Source: Ceriagrion tenellum (Eukaryota > Arthropoda > Insecta > Odonata > Coenagrionidae). Taken from it: a stretch of 64,000 nt of DNA. The translations under genes were made by a program, and so were the position numbers. Under the pieces are notes generated by a model, which saw only the letters and a list, made by a program, of their open reading frames with translations, ran no database searches and was not told the origin of the DNA. The DNA is taken from contig OY720636.1 in the NCBI GenBank assembly GCA_963169105.1, positions 106,640,539-106,704,538 of the forward strand, in the 5' to 3' direction. This document shows, piece after piece, positions 35,441 through 47,579 of this stretch (position 1 is its first letter; every line of letters starts with the position of its first letter).

Positions 35441-36016
35441 GTTAGTCAGAGCGCGATAGTTCTCTAGTCATAATAGAGACCATATTCGAATTATACGTTT
35501 TAAAATCACCAGCTGTAGGATATTTCAATTAAATATTGCATTATTATTGGTGCATTAATATAGTTTTATATGACAGAAATTGTAAGTATTTAAATGAAAA
35601 TATCTAAATAACTTTAGATATTTTCTTCTTTAGTATATTAGTCTTTAACTTGACTCGATTTTTTTTCGCGCGGTGCGTTTTGCGTGGTGCGCAAAACGGA
35701 AGGATTTTTTGTGATACCCAAGAACCTGCTGTGGTGACAATATGATTAATTTTCAAATATAGTTGAGGAAACATACAAACTACAGGCTGTTAGTTATTTT
35801 ACGACATCCAAGTGTTAGAAATACCTTTAATTTCTTTAGAGTGCATACACGTACCATATCCCATGTGAAGGGGCTGGTATATTTTGGTAAATATCTCCGA
35901 AAGTAATGTGGCAAGGTGTTAAGTTTTTGGTGTCATTAGAAGGGTGAGATATTTTTCTTAAAAATGAGACCACATTCATTTATTTCTAGGTAAAGTAATA
36001 TCTCGCTAAAACCACC
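35441..36016 (-). mobile_element. TTAA-flanked non-autonomous element, copy 2 (576 bp)
   Basis: Flanked by TTAA at 35437-35440 and 36017-36020. It is the full-length inverse of the 21275-21830 element, including 'acttggatgtcgtaaaa'-type, 'tgcatacacgtaccat' and 'gagatatttttcttaaaaa' blocks. The ends are imperfect inverted repeats (GTTAGTCAGAGCGCGATAGT and GGTGGTTTTAGCGAGATATT). No coding. Two full-length copies with matching ends and TTAA on all four sides define the element confidently. Confidence 0.8.
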
Positions 36017-36049
36017 TTAAAGAAAGAAAAATAAAACAAATTCTACTCA

Positions 36050-36600
36050 TAGCTTCCTAGATGTCACCCTCCCTCCCCTGCTTTCCCGTGACAAGAACCG
36101 CTCATCTCTTGCTCTCGTCAACTTTTTCATCCACACTCTTTTTTTATGGAGTGAAGTAAATCGCGACGCGCATCCAGAGACAACGGTCGAAGAGATTCGA
36201 TCCCGCACGCGGATTTTTATCGGCGTGCTCTGCGGGGGCAACTGCGATGCGGTGGCGGTGGCGGTGGGCGGTGGTGATTGCAGAATATATGAAGGGTGAT
36301 GGAAGCAATGGGGGGGGGGGGGTAGCGATTGGTGGGCGGGGGATTGTGTGTGTGAGTGTGTACGCGGTCCGCTCGCCACTACATTATCAGTTCTCCCGCA
36401 TGCCAAGGGCATAGCAGATCAAGAGCCAAACGGTGGCGTCACTCCTCTGTATGGAGCGCTCTTGACTACGTCGCCGCCGTATAAATTTCGCGGATGCCCT
36501 CACGACCGATTGCGTTCCTGGAAATAAGTGGAATTCGCTCAGGATGAAAATGACCGCCTGCTGTCCCCGGAAAAAAAGAATCAACCTCATTCTTCTTCAT
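36050..36600. other. CpG-rich block with GGT and poly(G) runs
   Basis: Contains (GGCGGT)n-like repeats (about 36248-36275) and a run of about 13 G near 36310-36322, a possible G-quadruplex. The minus-strand frame (36047-36412, 121 codons) is compositional. No gene recognised. Confidence 0.4.
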
Positions 36601-36604
36601 TCCG

Positions 36605-39600
36605 CTCGAAATGTCTCCCCTTTCCTCCGAAAGAATTCTCATCAGATGTTTAAACTTAAAATTCGTATCCTTCCATTTACTTTACGTTAGTTCGAGCGAG
36701 ATTTTTTTTAATAAATGATAATATAGACGTATTAAACTGTCCTGGTTATGCGTATCCGTAATTTATTCACTGATATTCTTATATGGGTCATTCCACGTAA
36801 CTTTGAACCCATGTTTACCCTATACTTATTAGATTTAGATGAAAATTTGAGAAAAAATTCGCCTAGTGAAATATTGAATACCAAATCAAACTTTTTGCCA
36901 AAATATTAAAAACAGCTGAATATCGGTTGTTTTTCAAAATGGCGATTTTCGTTAGCACATATCTCAGGGAAGAATAAACGTAAAAATACGTTCAATAGCT
37001 TGATTTCAAACTAAAAATTTTGATTCAGCAAAATTTGAATTAAAAATAGCAATAAAAATATTAATAGCTTGAATATTTATATAATAACGATATTATAGTT
37101 AACATTTTTATGTGCATCAACTTTTTTGGGCTCAGTTTTTACTTGACACTTTTACATAATATCTTATGCATATAATATTAAAATTTTAGAGCATGTTCTC
37201 CCGTTTAAAGAGAAAAATTTTTCGAAATTGTTCCGTAACTCCCATTCTATACCGATAGACGGAGTTATTCAACATTTGCATTGCTCTTGCTTCTATTGCG
37301 GCATTTGTTAGCGTTAAGTACCTGAGATAGTTAATCTAAAATTAAGTAAAACAGATATCAATCAATGTCTTAAAATTGATAGTCTTAAAAATATTTTAAA
37401 CAAAGCATATATACTTATATATTAACAACTGAAAGAAATATTCATATTTGACTTTGAGACTGTTTGAAGCAGCTCATGAGAATCAGGCCTGCGAAAGTTG
37501 TTAAGAGTTATAGAGGAAATAATTTAAAGTTGACTATTTTTCTATGACTAACGGTATTAAATTTATTCCTTAACTTAGCCTAACACAAAAGGGTATGGTG
37601 TAAATAGTGTACGTGTGTGTTATGTACGATTTTAACTTGCCCAATTTGTTTCACGCCATACACTGACTAGCCATGAAAGTAGATTTATTAGCAGCTTTAT
37701 GAAATGAATTATGGTGAACAAAAATTTCTTAATTGTTTAAATAAAAAGCCAGCCATCAGACTCATTTTAAAAAAATCGCTCAAACAAACTGAATATTACT
37801 TACATATTGTTTTTCTACTTCATGGAGTTTTTAATGTAGAGTTATGATGATATGTTTCCGAATCTCTTTAAAGTGATCTGTCTACTAAAATGAGCTGATG
37901 TTATTTGGAACTGCCAATATTTGACAAAGGACTCAATGAAAAGTTATTTTTCGCGTAAGTTTGAACATTACTCACATCACCTATCAATGACGACTTTTCG
38001 TCGAAACCAGCAATTCTTAATAAATAAAAATTCTTGTTGGAGCATTCAAAGTTTTCACGTATGTTATTTAACGTGAAGTTTGGCAATGTGGAAGCTGATA
38101 TATTTGATTTTGAGATTGAAGTTATTTCAAAATATTATCCTACCTTTTTTTTTGGAAACCAATGCTCCTGATTCTATATGGGGCCATTTATTCACCAAGA
38201 AAATTGTTTCCGCTGTGTGGATGATTAACAATAACATTTTTGAAAAAATATATTGTTGTTAAGATGATTAATGCTTTTAGAGCCTACCAAATTTTGTAAA
38301 ATATCGAATCCCCTTGTCCCTAATGCTTTTTCATATTAATGTTACGAGCTTTATGTTACACATTTCAGAATAAAGTTTTTTTTTCACATGAAACGGCGGA
38401 AGGATCATAGATCATAAATCAATGCGAAGTTATTACTTCTACGACGTAGTTCACAAACTCATGTCTATTGTGATTGCAAACAAAAGGTAAAATAGGAAAA
38501 ATAAATTAATAAGCGAAACTGAAAAAAATCAAAACTTTATAATGGGAGTTCCGCAATGTGCTAGGAACGATAGAGGAACGCAAGGTAATTTTACTTGCGG
38601 CCCCTTCTTTACGAGTATATAATTCAAAATGTCGATACTGGATACAAAACCCTCCTAAATTCTCAACTATGCGCTCATAAAGAATTTTAAAGGGGCGATT
38701 TTACTTCTTTGGTAGTCTTCATTTCCCTGATTTTTCCTTCGTGTGTCTATGGATCAATATAATTATTTGACGTAGTTAAAAAGTTTTAAGTTTTCCTTAT
38801 CATGAAAAATGATTGCGTTTACAGACGATGAGTAATAAAGCAATTGCTCAAACGCAAAATGCAGAAAATCTTCCCACCCGAAGGTCTTGAGCTTTGCGGA
38901 ATTCATCAATCGGCGTTGCATGAAAGATAACATTTGTTTTGACCTAAGAAAGATTGAAGTCATCACAAGGAATAAACCAATGCAAAATCAATTCCAATAC
39001 AATGATAGCGCCTTGGTTCACGATCCCATATCTATTAAGATTACCAATTATGGGTCATACACATATGATCACTTGTTATCTCTACTCTGAAGAAGAGTTC
39101 GAGTATGTGTCACGGATGCATGGATAATGTTAAGACGATTCTCGAGAGAATGGGTTGTGATATATCAAGTCCTTCTTGAGGCTTATTTTCCTTTCAGAGC
39201 AGTGGATGCGAATACCTAAATTTTTAATTTCAAGATAGGGTAATATGAAATTTGTCACATATCGGGGGTCAATTTACTTAGTTAAATCCTCTTTGAGCCA
39301 CTTTCATCTTCGACCTTTTCAAACCAATGGTCTTCGGGGTGATATCGGCAATTTTTGGGTTTCGGCGTTCTAATAAAATTTTTTTAAAGACTATTACTCT
39401 GCTTCAAAATTTGATGAAAAACTTCATTTTTGCTGTCGTCGGAATATTTTATGTTTTTATATAACGAAACACTATTAAGTCGGAGTTGTACCTGGTGGAT
39501 AAAAGAGGAAGAAATTAAACTTTAGCGAAATAGCGATATCATGAAATGAAGTTTTGCAAAATTGACACCTTGGTTGTTGTTAAGTGATATTGAGATAAAA

Positions 39601-40775
39601 TTATCTTGGCCTTCTTGGAAAGATGCATTAACATGAACACTGAAAGTACGCAAATAATAAATTAGGTAATAAGGAGAGGACAATATGACAAGAGGGTACA
39701 TTATGTAGAAATAATGATTAATTGAATGAAATTTATAGGACTACAGTAAGTTGAATGGTTGGAGATATTAATAGGCGTTCGGAATGATTTTGAGGCACTA
39801 AGGAACTTTTATCTTTTGTAAAAGGAGAAGATATTTGCATGTCCACAGCTTTATGCAAACTGGCATCCATTTTGAGTAAACATGTAAGTTGAAGCCAAAT
39901 TAATCGTTAAAACCTGGGAAAATAGATTACCTGGAATTCCAAGATTTAAAATAATAATCCTATGAATATCAGTTGAGAAAGCGAGAAAGTCAAACAAATC
40001 AATAAAAATAGAGGCGAACGAAAATTTACATCTCTCATATCCAGTAACATTAGTTTCCTCGAATACCTCATCTAACTGTTAACATTTTACCAAATATTGC
40101 TTTCATTTATTAAACATGCGTTGAATACAGATGCTAATAGACGCAAACAACTGATAATTACGTCTTCTCGATCTCAAGAATTAATAATTTCTGCAATATC
40201 CGAATCAGGGATGTGCTCCTCTAAGAATTAACAATTGATTTTAGTTCACTCCATAGAGCGGTGAACGAGTCAAGCAATTGGCTTCAGAGAGTTCAAAGTC
40301 AAAATACACGCTTGGGGGATAAACGATTTTTAATTCAACGTTATCGAGAGATTTTTCTCCTCGTGAATCTCTTGTGGTCTGTGGTTATCTCTGGTCGTAC
40401 TTGCATCATGAGTTCATCCCATTCTAGTTTTTGTATTAATGTTCCATAGATTACTCTTTTGACCCATGCGATAAGTTTATGTCGGGTTTGTCATGAATGC
40501 CACATAAATTAATTTTCTCCATGTGACGATTACGAAGGAGATGAGTCCGCCTATGCGCATTGAGAGAGAAATGGGGTACGATTCCTCTCGGTATAAAGAG
40601 AGCATTTGCATTGGTTACGTAATGTCTTGAAGGCAATATTTATTTATTTAAGTATTCTACCGGTTAAGGTAGGTTTTTTTTTGAATGTCAGAGAATTTCC
40701 TCCCGGTTTTCTACTCATTCAGGGGCCTATCTCCCTCTAGTATATCTTTCTTCGCCTCTGCATACAATCTATCCT
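36605..40775. other. unannotated AT-rich DNA
   Basis: About 4.2 kb, the longest stretch with no recognisable gene or repeat. Short frames only. Confidence 0.5.
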
Positions 40776-41139
40776 TTTTCATATTTTATGGTAACTTTTA
40801 CTGAACCACAAAAAACAAACAAATAGAAAAACACGACCCGGGTTTCAATACATAAGTATCACCAGTAGGTGTAGACTCTCTTATACATTGGGGTAAGGTG
40901 GGAGAAGGCTGGGGGTGATGATGAGAGGGGGCGGAAGAAAGGAGAAGAGGGGGGAGGAAGAGAGGGAGGCAAGGTTAGGGTCCTCTCCTTTTTAAAAATC
41001 AATTTGTCAATGAATTACCGCTTAGACTCATAGACTCGGATGAAGGAGATACAAATAAAATAAAAAATGGTGTTCCATCAGATTTGTAGGTCCTATAACT
41101 ACCGTCTTGTTGAATTTTCCCCCAAAGATGAATTTTATC

Positions 41140-41520
41140 TATCTTTTAAGACTGTATAATTTTAGGAACTTGCTAGCTAAGTGCAAGGATCACTTAGATC
41201 CAACACAAGAAAAGTGGTGTGTATGATCTACATTGTAACGACTGCACCACTGTGTACATTGGGCAAAATCAAATAAATTTAAATATTAGGACCAAAGACC
41301 ATTGCAGTGCTTTTAAAAACAATAACGAAAATAGAAGTGACTTCGCCAAGCACTTATTGTACAAGGGTCATGGCAGTGCATTTGAAACCAAAATCCTACA
41401 TTGCAATAACAATTCACGTGAGCTCGATGCGTTCGAGCGACTAGAAATTCTCATAAAATGCGTGACCCTGAGGTGTGTATGTTGTCAATGAATGCTTGTT
41501 CCCTTCCCTTGAATCCTTGC
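41140..41520 (+). pseudogene. Penelope-like GIY-YIG endonuclease C-terminal relic
   Basis: GIY-YIG nucleases cut the target DNA for Penelope-like RT. The frame from 41219 reads, after an upstream shifted piece FKTV...NLLAKCKDHLDPTQ, KSGVYDLHCNDC, then TTVYIGQNQ. These are the GIY (GVY) and YIG halves joined by the Cys pair (C-N-D-C) characteristic of Penelope nucleases. Then come R (in NIRTKDH), FAKHLLYKGH with its histidines, and ELDAFERLEILIK with the likely catalytic Glu. A frameshift near 41458 moves the reading to MRDPEVCMLSMNACSLPLNP, the normal C-terminus. At least two frameshifts and loss of the RT make it non-functional. The recognition is strong. Confidence 0.85.
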
Positions 41521-41670
41521 ACATTGATACCTGCCACCTCCTCTCTTCCTCCCCCCTCTTCTCCTTTCTTCCGCCCCCCTCCCCTCATCATATTTTCCTT
41601 CAATACATATTTCTTCTCCTTCTCCCTCCTTTTCCCCAATATATAAGAGAATTCACGATTTTGTTTTGCA

Positions 41671-41706
41671 CCTGATGATGATACTTATGTATTGAAACCC
41701 GGGTCT
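41671..41706 (+). ncRNA. hammerhead-like ribozyme motif, stem III CCCGGG
   Basis: CTGATGA (41672-41678), T41679, stem II GATAC / GTATT (loop TTAT), GAAA (41694-41697), CCCGGG (41698-41703), TC (41704-41705). Every invariant hammerhead core base is present. Stem III is a perfect 6-base palindrome, with no loop, so it can pair only between two RNA copies. Predicted cleavage after C41705. The antisense copy in the left arm (40833-40866, -) has lost part of box 1 but keeps GAAA, CCCGGG and TC. Confidence 0.6.
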
Positions 41707-41799
41707 TGTTTTTGTACTTGTGTGTTTTTTTTGCGGTTCAGTAAAAGTTACCATTAAATATAACTTTGGAAACATACCACCAAGTTATCATAGATACTG

Positions 41800-41930
41800 T
41801 TTTATCTACCCTTCTTCATCCCGTTCATGAAACCTAATCTCTTTCTTCCCCTTCTCCACTCGCCCAACATCCTTCCCTCTATCACACTCTTCAGCAACCT
41901 CATGCCCTTTATTTCATCCTTCAGCCATCT
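41800..41930 (-). pseudogene. small LINE C-terminal relic
   Basis: The minus strand from about 41930 reads RWLKDEIKGMRLLKSVIEGR, then MLGEWRRGRKRLGFMNGMKKGR, then a stop at 41802-41804. IEGRMLG..RRGRKR is the typical end of endonuclease-RT LINE polyproteins. Only about 40 codons remain and no 3' tail was recognised. It lies directly after the Penelope element. Confidence 0.6.
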
Positions 41931-41934
41931 ACCC

Positions 41935-42990
41935 TGCCTAACCTGGATTTTATTCAGAAGGCAATATATGCAGCAAAATTGAAATATTCATTTGTTTAGT
42001 CTTTTAGAGATTAATGGTTTTACTTGAACTTATTTTCATTCATTTGCGCATTTTATGTGCTTTAATAGCCAAAAAGTCGTTCTGGGGGTTTTCCTACTTT
42101 CTTTACAGAACACGTTAGATCGTGGAGAACAGAACCCTTACATTGAAACAGTTCTGAGAATTTCCTTGATTCAAGTTCATACATAAAGGCAGGGCAAGGC
42201 AACCTAATGTTGAAGCAGGCATGTGCTCCTAAGTAGTGTTGTCTGGCAAGGTTCTTATTAGTCATACATTATCGCGACTTTAAAAGGAATATCGTGCGGT
42301 TAAGTCCCGCCTCATTAGTTATAACTTTTGGTTGGCTTTTTGGAAACATATGAGGGCCAACTTAGACCCTTGAGAGTAGGTTGGTGGTATTTGCATTGAT
42401 TTCTTCAATTTCAGGTTTCTCTCTATTCTTCCACTATTCCTCGCTAATTCTTCCCCAAATATCAAAGAGCTTCTAATAGCGCAAGTCACGTCTTTTGTCG
42501 CAAAATGAACGTGAAATTACATGATGTGAAATGCGAGGATAGGTAAAAATAATGTTTCCCCAAGTAATACGAATGCCAATTTCGTGAAAAATTGTCAAAA
42601 TATACCCAGGAAATGGAATTTCAACGTATTAGAATTATGTTATTGCCTAAATTTCGAATATCGCGCCGAAAATCCTAGTCATAACATACTTTAATAAGTC
42701 AAAACATTTTAGATATAATTCTCGTGCCACTTCCATTACCGCGTGTATGGTTAGTTCCACTCACTAATCGGGTGTGCTGTAATAATGTGGTCGCAGAATT
42801 ATTTCAGTTTATTTTTCAGTCATAACAATGACGAATTTACACCATGCAACGCCTGAATCCGTTGAACCAACTTGTGAAAATTATTAATAATTTTTTAATT
42901 CGCTAGCCCACAGACGCTCCCGCCAAGTCAAGGTAAGGGTGGCGGCTTTAAAAAGAAGACATTCTCGCATTTCGTAACTTTTTTGACCGA
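41935..42990. other. unannotated AT-rich DNA
   Basis: No supported feature. Confidence 0.5.
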
Positions 42991-42999
42991 GGTGCAAAC

Positions 43000-43335
43000 T
43001 ATCTGACCCAATCCGTTACCCTTTGTCCGACGGGATTTTATGACTCCGCGAAAGCCCAACATCCCTCTGTTGCGAGTGACTACCGTGTCCGCAAATGGAC
43101 GTAAAGCAAAGTGTACCGCGGACCTCCCACCTCGGGGTATTATTCCACGGGACCGATTCGGTGGATTGAAAGCGAGAATAATGAATAAGTGACCTAACGG
43201 GCAACACGTGTGCGACCTTCCGTTCCAATTTTACGTGGGCGCTTTCAACTCAGGTGTGCTGTGCGCGAATGCTTTGATAAAAACCATCCGTTACCCCGGT
43301 GCGTCGCGTTAGCCACTGACTATTTCAACGGCCCG
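43000..43335. other. CpG-rich block
   Basis: GC-rich, CpG-dense, non-repetitive sequence in AT-rich surroundings. A minus-strand frame of 70 codons (43016-43228) has no recognised domain. Confidence 0.35.
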
Positions 43336-43339
43336 TTTC

Positions 43340-44630
43340 CAGTGCGTTTGAAGATGAACAACTTTAAAAAGTGAAAAAGAAGCTTTTTATTCCTAAAAAA
43401 AATGAAATAAATCCTTTAGTTTAATTGGAACAATACAGAATAAATAAAAGTATTTCATTGCAAAATTGTTATTTTATGTCCATTCTTTTGCTAGGATAGC
43501 ATCGTGATTGAGTCCACCACAATTTTGCTCCAATGGCGACTTTTACATTGAGTTAGGCTCTGTTCATAATTCAGAATGGAATAGATTTTTTCCCTTTGTA
43601 AATGCATAACTACGCAATAAGCATGATGGCAAAAACAAATGCGTCACGCATAAAACCTTAGGGAGATCCTGCAAATAAGTTATAAGTAATCTACAGCAGT
43701 ACTCTATATTTGGCTGGTGTTTGCATGTAGAGTATATGTGGACAAACTGTACAGAATAATAAATAAATGCAATTTACTCAATATGCTATGGATGTAGACA
43801 TTCGTGCATTAAGTATAAATGAAAGGAGATATTAAAATTGTAGGAATCAGCTTCAATTTCGTGAAAATTCATTTTGAATATCTATTAATATCATTATAAA
43901 ATCTCCATTGAAATATTATGTGGTGCTATCGGTCTTAACTCATAGATGTCATCATCCGCTCTCTGTCGAGATTTAATTGGATATACTCTTACAATAAACT
44001 CTAAGAAAATTTTATATTGTGTTAAGTTTCATTTCCAATTAATAATATCATTAATGAATCAATAAATAAAAGTTTTCATTGAAAATTGGAGCAATTCCTA
44101 AATAAGCGCCAAGTTTATTTCCTTATATCTAATGTGAGATATCATCTCCACAATAAAATTTTCAAGTGGTTATATAGTACTTTGAACTTAAGCAGATCAT
44201 AATGAAGGTGATTTTTTAAGTGCTTTCCGCCAGGTCAGATGTTCGGCTTCTATGATTTTGATGACTAGCTCCGGTATAGTCGTTAGACCGCTGATCAATT
44301 AGACTTCGATGAATTTGACACGCTGAAGAGTATGGCAGGAACAATCGTCATTGAAAATTCGGCACCCGAGCACCTAAATCGGTGTAATACCCGGGAAAAA
44401 ATAAAAGATTTGTTATAATTTTTCATATATTGCATCTCCATAACAGAAAGAAGCCATTCCTGTTATTTTCCATAAAATCAATTATCTTGAGTACTTTGGG
44501 TTTCAGTGTGCATTTCGAAAGAAATAGTTTGATTTGCAGTTCAGTGTTTAATTGAATTCGAGAGGAAATACTTCCGTGTATATTTTTCGCTTATGCTCGA
44601 AAATTTAAAAAAAAATTTCTCTTTGATCAC
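43340..44630. other. unannotated AT-rich DNA
   Basis: No supported feature. Confidence 0.5.
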
Positions 44631-44639
44631 TAAGCCATT

Positions 44640-45000
44640 GCCCACCCGCTAAGAGCGGTTTTTCTTTTCTTGGAGGTGCGATTTTAGCGACGCCCACTGG
44701 AAGATGTGCGCGGACGCGAGCAGCGATAAACAAATGCTCGTTACACTGCGTCCTTCGCGATGCTCGCTCGCAGCTCGCACGCCATCGAGACGGGTCATAA
44801 CATCCCACGCTTTCTACCTCAAGGGATTCTCAGGTGTCGAGCGACCATCCCATTTTCCCGTGTCGCAACGTTTGTCCTTTTTGGATCTTTTTATGTGGCC
44901 CAGGTGATGATTGAACGAGTCGGCCTTTTTGAAGGGAGGAGAAACTGTGCGGGGGAGCCAAAGAAAAGTTGAAAAGTGGGTGAGCGTGTGGAGTGTGAAA
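44640..45000. other. CpG-rich block
   Basis: GC-rich stretch with three overlapping frames on both strands. It starts with a short hairpin 'ccgctaagagcgg' (about 44647-44659). No gene recognised. Confidence 0.35.
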
Positions 45001-45174
45001 GACGAGCTTCTTAGGGATTCCTTACCTGACCAGGGTCGCCCAACCCTTTTCCCGCAAAGCGGCTGTTAAGCTTTGTCGCTGAGTCGTATGCCATGACAGC
45101 TAGTCGTCATGAAGTAGGTTCCCTTTGGGACGCACACTCAAGTAGGGCTCGTAAAACTGAGTTGATGAAATAAC

Positions 45175-45265
45175 CCTCTGATCATGAGCAGCCAGTTATT
45201 GCGGTTTGGTTTGTCTCTCTACCTGAGAACTCGAGGTCGCGGGTCTGAACCCCTTGTGGGTGGCA
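45175..45265 (+). mobile_element. possible tRNA-derived SINE head
   Basis: 'gcgggtctgaaccccttgtg' (about 45238-45257) is one inversion-like step from the tRNA T-arm GCGGGTTCGAACCCC, preceded by a hairpin 'acctgagaactcgaggt' at anticodon-arm distance and an A-box-like 'ggtttggtttgtc'. The acceptor stem does not close, so it is not a working tRNA. It is most likely a decayed SINE or tRNA pseudogene. Confidence 0.35.
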
Positions 45266-45924
45266 TTTTTATGGCATTTGTGCTAGCAGCTTTTTATTGT
45301 AAATCTAATAATGAATTTTTATTCACCGTCATTGTTCAAAGGAAACCGTATTTCTGTTAAGCAACTGTATCGCTTTCTTCTGTCATACCAATCATGCTTA
45401 ATCATTAATTTTGTCATTTCATTCTTAACTATATGAATCAATAAACTATCATTAAAGCAAAAATTGAAAACCAGAAGTATTCAGAAGTATTCTGGACTTC
45501 GATTTTTGAATAATTTAGTTAAATGGGTCTCACCTACATTAATCATTTGTAAAAATATCACTATGGTTCTTCTTTAAATTGTTTTAATGCTTTGGTCTTC
45601 GTAACCACAGCTGGTGATAACTTCTTATAAAAATATGATGTGGAAATTTACATATAGGTCGTATTTTATATCCCTCTCTTCTCAATTTTGTGAAAATCGT
45701 CACCTAAAACAAAACTCATCTATATTTGTATATTTTTTTAAGAATCTATTTTTATTAGTAATCCGCCCGACTTTCCAGCGATCTAAGGCATCGTAAGCGC
45801 GAGGATTTCTAAGAACGAGAAAAACCGTTTCCCGCGATGTATTCCACTCTGTGTTCTTCACTGAGATATTCTCTTCACTCACGTTGCTTACCTCTAAATG
45901 CCACTGGCCATCTACAAGAATTAT

Positions 45925-46567
45925 CGTATTAAGACCGTTATGATGGTCTCGTTAACTGACCTCTTACTATTACTGACCTCTTCTAATAACTTGGATTTGG
46001 AATCGCTTTCAGACCGTCGGTTGGAAATTAGACTCAATGTTTTAAGTAAATTTAAAACCGATTTATTTTCATACGAAATTTTCAATATGTTACATACTCC
46101 AGCATACTACTGTATATCAGGTCGTGTGAATAAAATAGAGGAAATAGATTAGGGAACAGAAAGGTTTAAAATGTCATTTTCCCACGATCAATAAGATAAT
46201 GACGGCGATAAAACGATAATGGCTGCGTTGAGTAAGTTTGTTGAAGTACGTTTGTTGACAGATAGTGTAGCTGATTAACTCATATTCACCCTCATGCATG
46301 TTTCATAATGCATGCATGTTTCATGTGCATAAATCTGCCGATTAGTGCTAACATCATATTTTGCATGTTTCCTGCATGACTCTTGTGTCACGTTTATATC
46401 GTTAAATTATCAAGTATTTTAGTAGTTATGTAGCATTTGTAGCATACCGATAGTGTGGTGCTTGTTGGTGAAAGTAAATTTCTTCACTCAAATACATGTT
46501 GGTGATAAATCACCCTCAGCCAAACACCCTTGTGGTGGCTTTCAGGGTAATATGTATATGTAGATTC
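45925..46567 (+). mobile_element. LINE family C, 3' fragment (copy 1)
   Basis: A plus-strand copy. The coding end reads LESLSDRRLEIRLNVLSKFKT, homologous to LEWESL-DRRLKNRLNLL at 58.7 kb. Then the shared 3' UTR follows ('gaaatagatt', 'acagaaaggtttaaaatg', 'cgatcaataag', 'catgtttcc'). It ends with the conserved hairpin region 'ggtgataaatcaccct' and 'ttgtggtggctttcaggg', and a decayed (GTAGAT) tail at about 46557-46567. RT catalytic core absent. Confidence 0.75.
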
Positions 46568-46569
46568 AG

Positions 46570-47150
46570 TACATATTCTGTTTTTTTGTGGTGGCACTGT
46601 ATTCAGAAGGTCTTGCCTTTGAGGGAAATTATAGGAAGATAAGCCCGAATGCCGAAAATTTTTGATTGAAAATCTCCTCACATAAGCACGTTTATAGCTG
46701 AGAGACTAATAGGCAGTTAACAGCGGTTTTCTTGGTTTCGAAGACCTTCGACCAAAAGTCCAATAGTTTGGGTTGTTTTCTTTGGACATATATTCAACTG
46801 ATCGCGTAAATTGTGTAGATCTGGTTCTTGCTGTTCTCATTCAAGAGTAGAAATGAATATTAGTCCCCTCAGATGATGGAAAAAGTAAATGAGGATTTGA
46901 ACGATCAAGATATATGCATATAATTTAAATATATTTTTGTTCCCGGTGTAAGTACATATCTGTATTCGTATAAGGTAAATAAAATTCTAGACGTTTTTAC
47001 ATGAGGACACGTGAAAATCTTGTGTACCAGTTCATAAATACGTATTTCGCTAAATTAAACATATCGCGTAATCGCAACATTGTATTCAACATTTTCAGCA
47101 CATAAACAACTGATAATTAAATTTAAACATCATGAACCAGGAAAAAGTAC
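46570..47150. other. unannotated DNA
   Basis: No supported feature. Confidence 0.5.
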
Positions 47151-47154
47151 GAGA

Positions 47155-47575
47155 AATCAATCGTGTGGAGCGTAGCACACAATGGATCAGAAGTATGAAC
47201 CATTGGAAAAGCTGACCAGAAAATGTTAGAAGCTTTCAAAAGCTGGTGCTAGAGGAAGATGCTGAAGATGAAATGGACGTACAAAATATGAAATGATGAA
47301 GTGTACATAAGATTAGAAGAGGAAAGGACTATATGGGACGCCATAAAGAAAAGAAGAACCAGATGGATTGGACACACCCTGAGACACAACGGGTTTGTGA
47401 GGAACGTATTTGAAGGCAAAAAGGAGGGAAAAGTCCCGAAAGTAAGACCCAGAAATCAGTTCATGGACCAAATAAAGAGAAATGTACATAGGAAGAGATA
47501 CCAGGAGGTAAGGGAACTAACATTCGATAGGAAAGGGTGGAGGGCTGCTGTCAATCAATCTTAGGATTGAAAAAC
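47155..47575 (+). pseudogene. RTE-like LINE, C-terminal relic (copy 3)
   Basis: The best copy of this family here. 87 codons are open (47301-47564): YIRLEEERTIWDAIKKRRTR, WIGHTLRHNGFVRNVFEGKK, VRPRNQFMDQIKRNVHRKRY, QEVRELTFDRKGWRAAVNQS. Upstream, with stops and shifts, VWSVAHNGSEV and TIGKADQKMLEAF match the YGSETWTIGKA block at 6.9 kb. The stop is followed within about 20 bases by a short ATGATG tail and no real 3' UTR, as in RTE-type LINEs. RT motifs are absent, so it is 5'-truncated. Confidence 0.8.
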
Positions 47576-47579
47576 TAAT

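Larger units (their letters stand above)
40781..41761 (+). mobile_element. Penelope-like element with GIY-YIG relic, inverted ends
   Basis: A roughly 980-bp element. The left arm (40781-about 40975) is the reverse complement of the right arm (about 41539-41761). Shared outer sequence is 'ggtaacttttactgaacc'. Next comes CCCGGGTTTCAATACATAAG, then a purine/pyrimidine tract. The centre carries the C-terminal, GIY-YIG part of a Penelope-type polyprotein on the plus strand. The polymerase domain is missing. A 5' antisense copy of the terminal repeat plus a 3' sense copy is the known layout of Penelope-like elements. A hammerhead-like motif lies in each arm. Confidence 0.85.

Noticed and set aside
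45898..46152. 84-codon frame read as a stand-alone host protein
   Set aside because: From LESLSDRR onward it aligns with the C-terminus of LINE family C, so it is transposon-derived.
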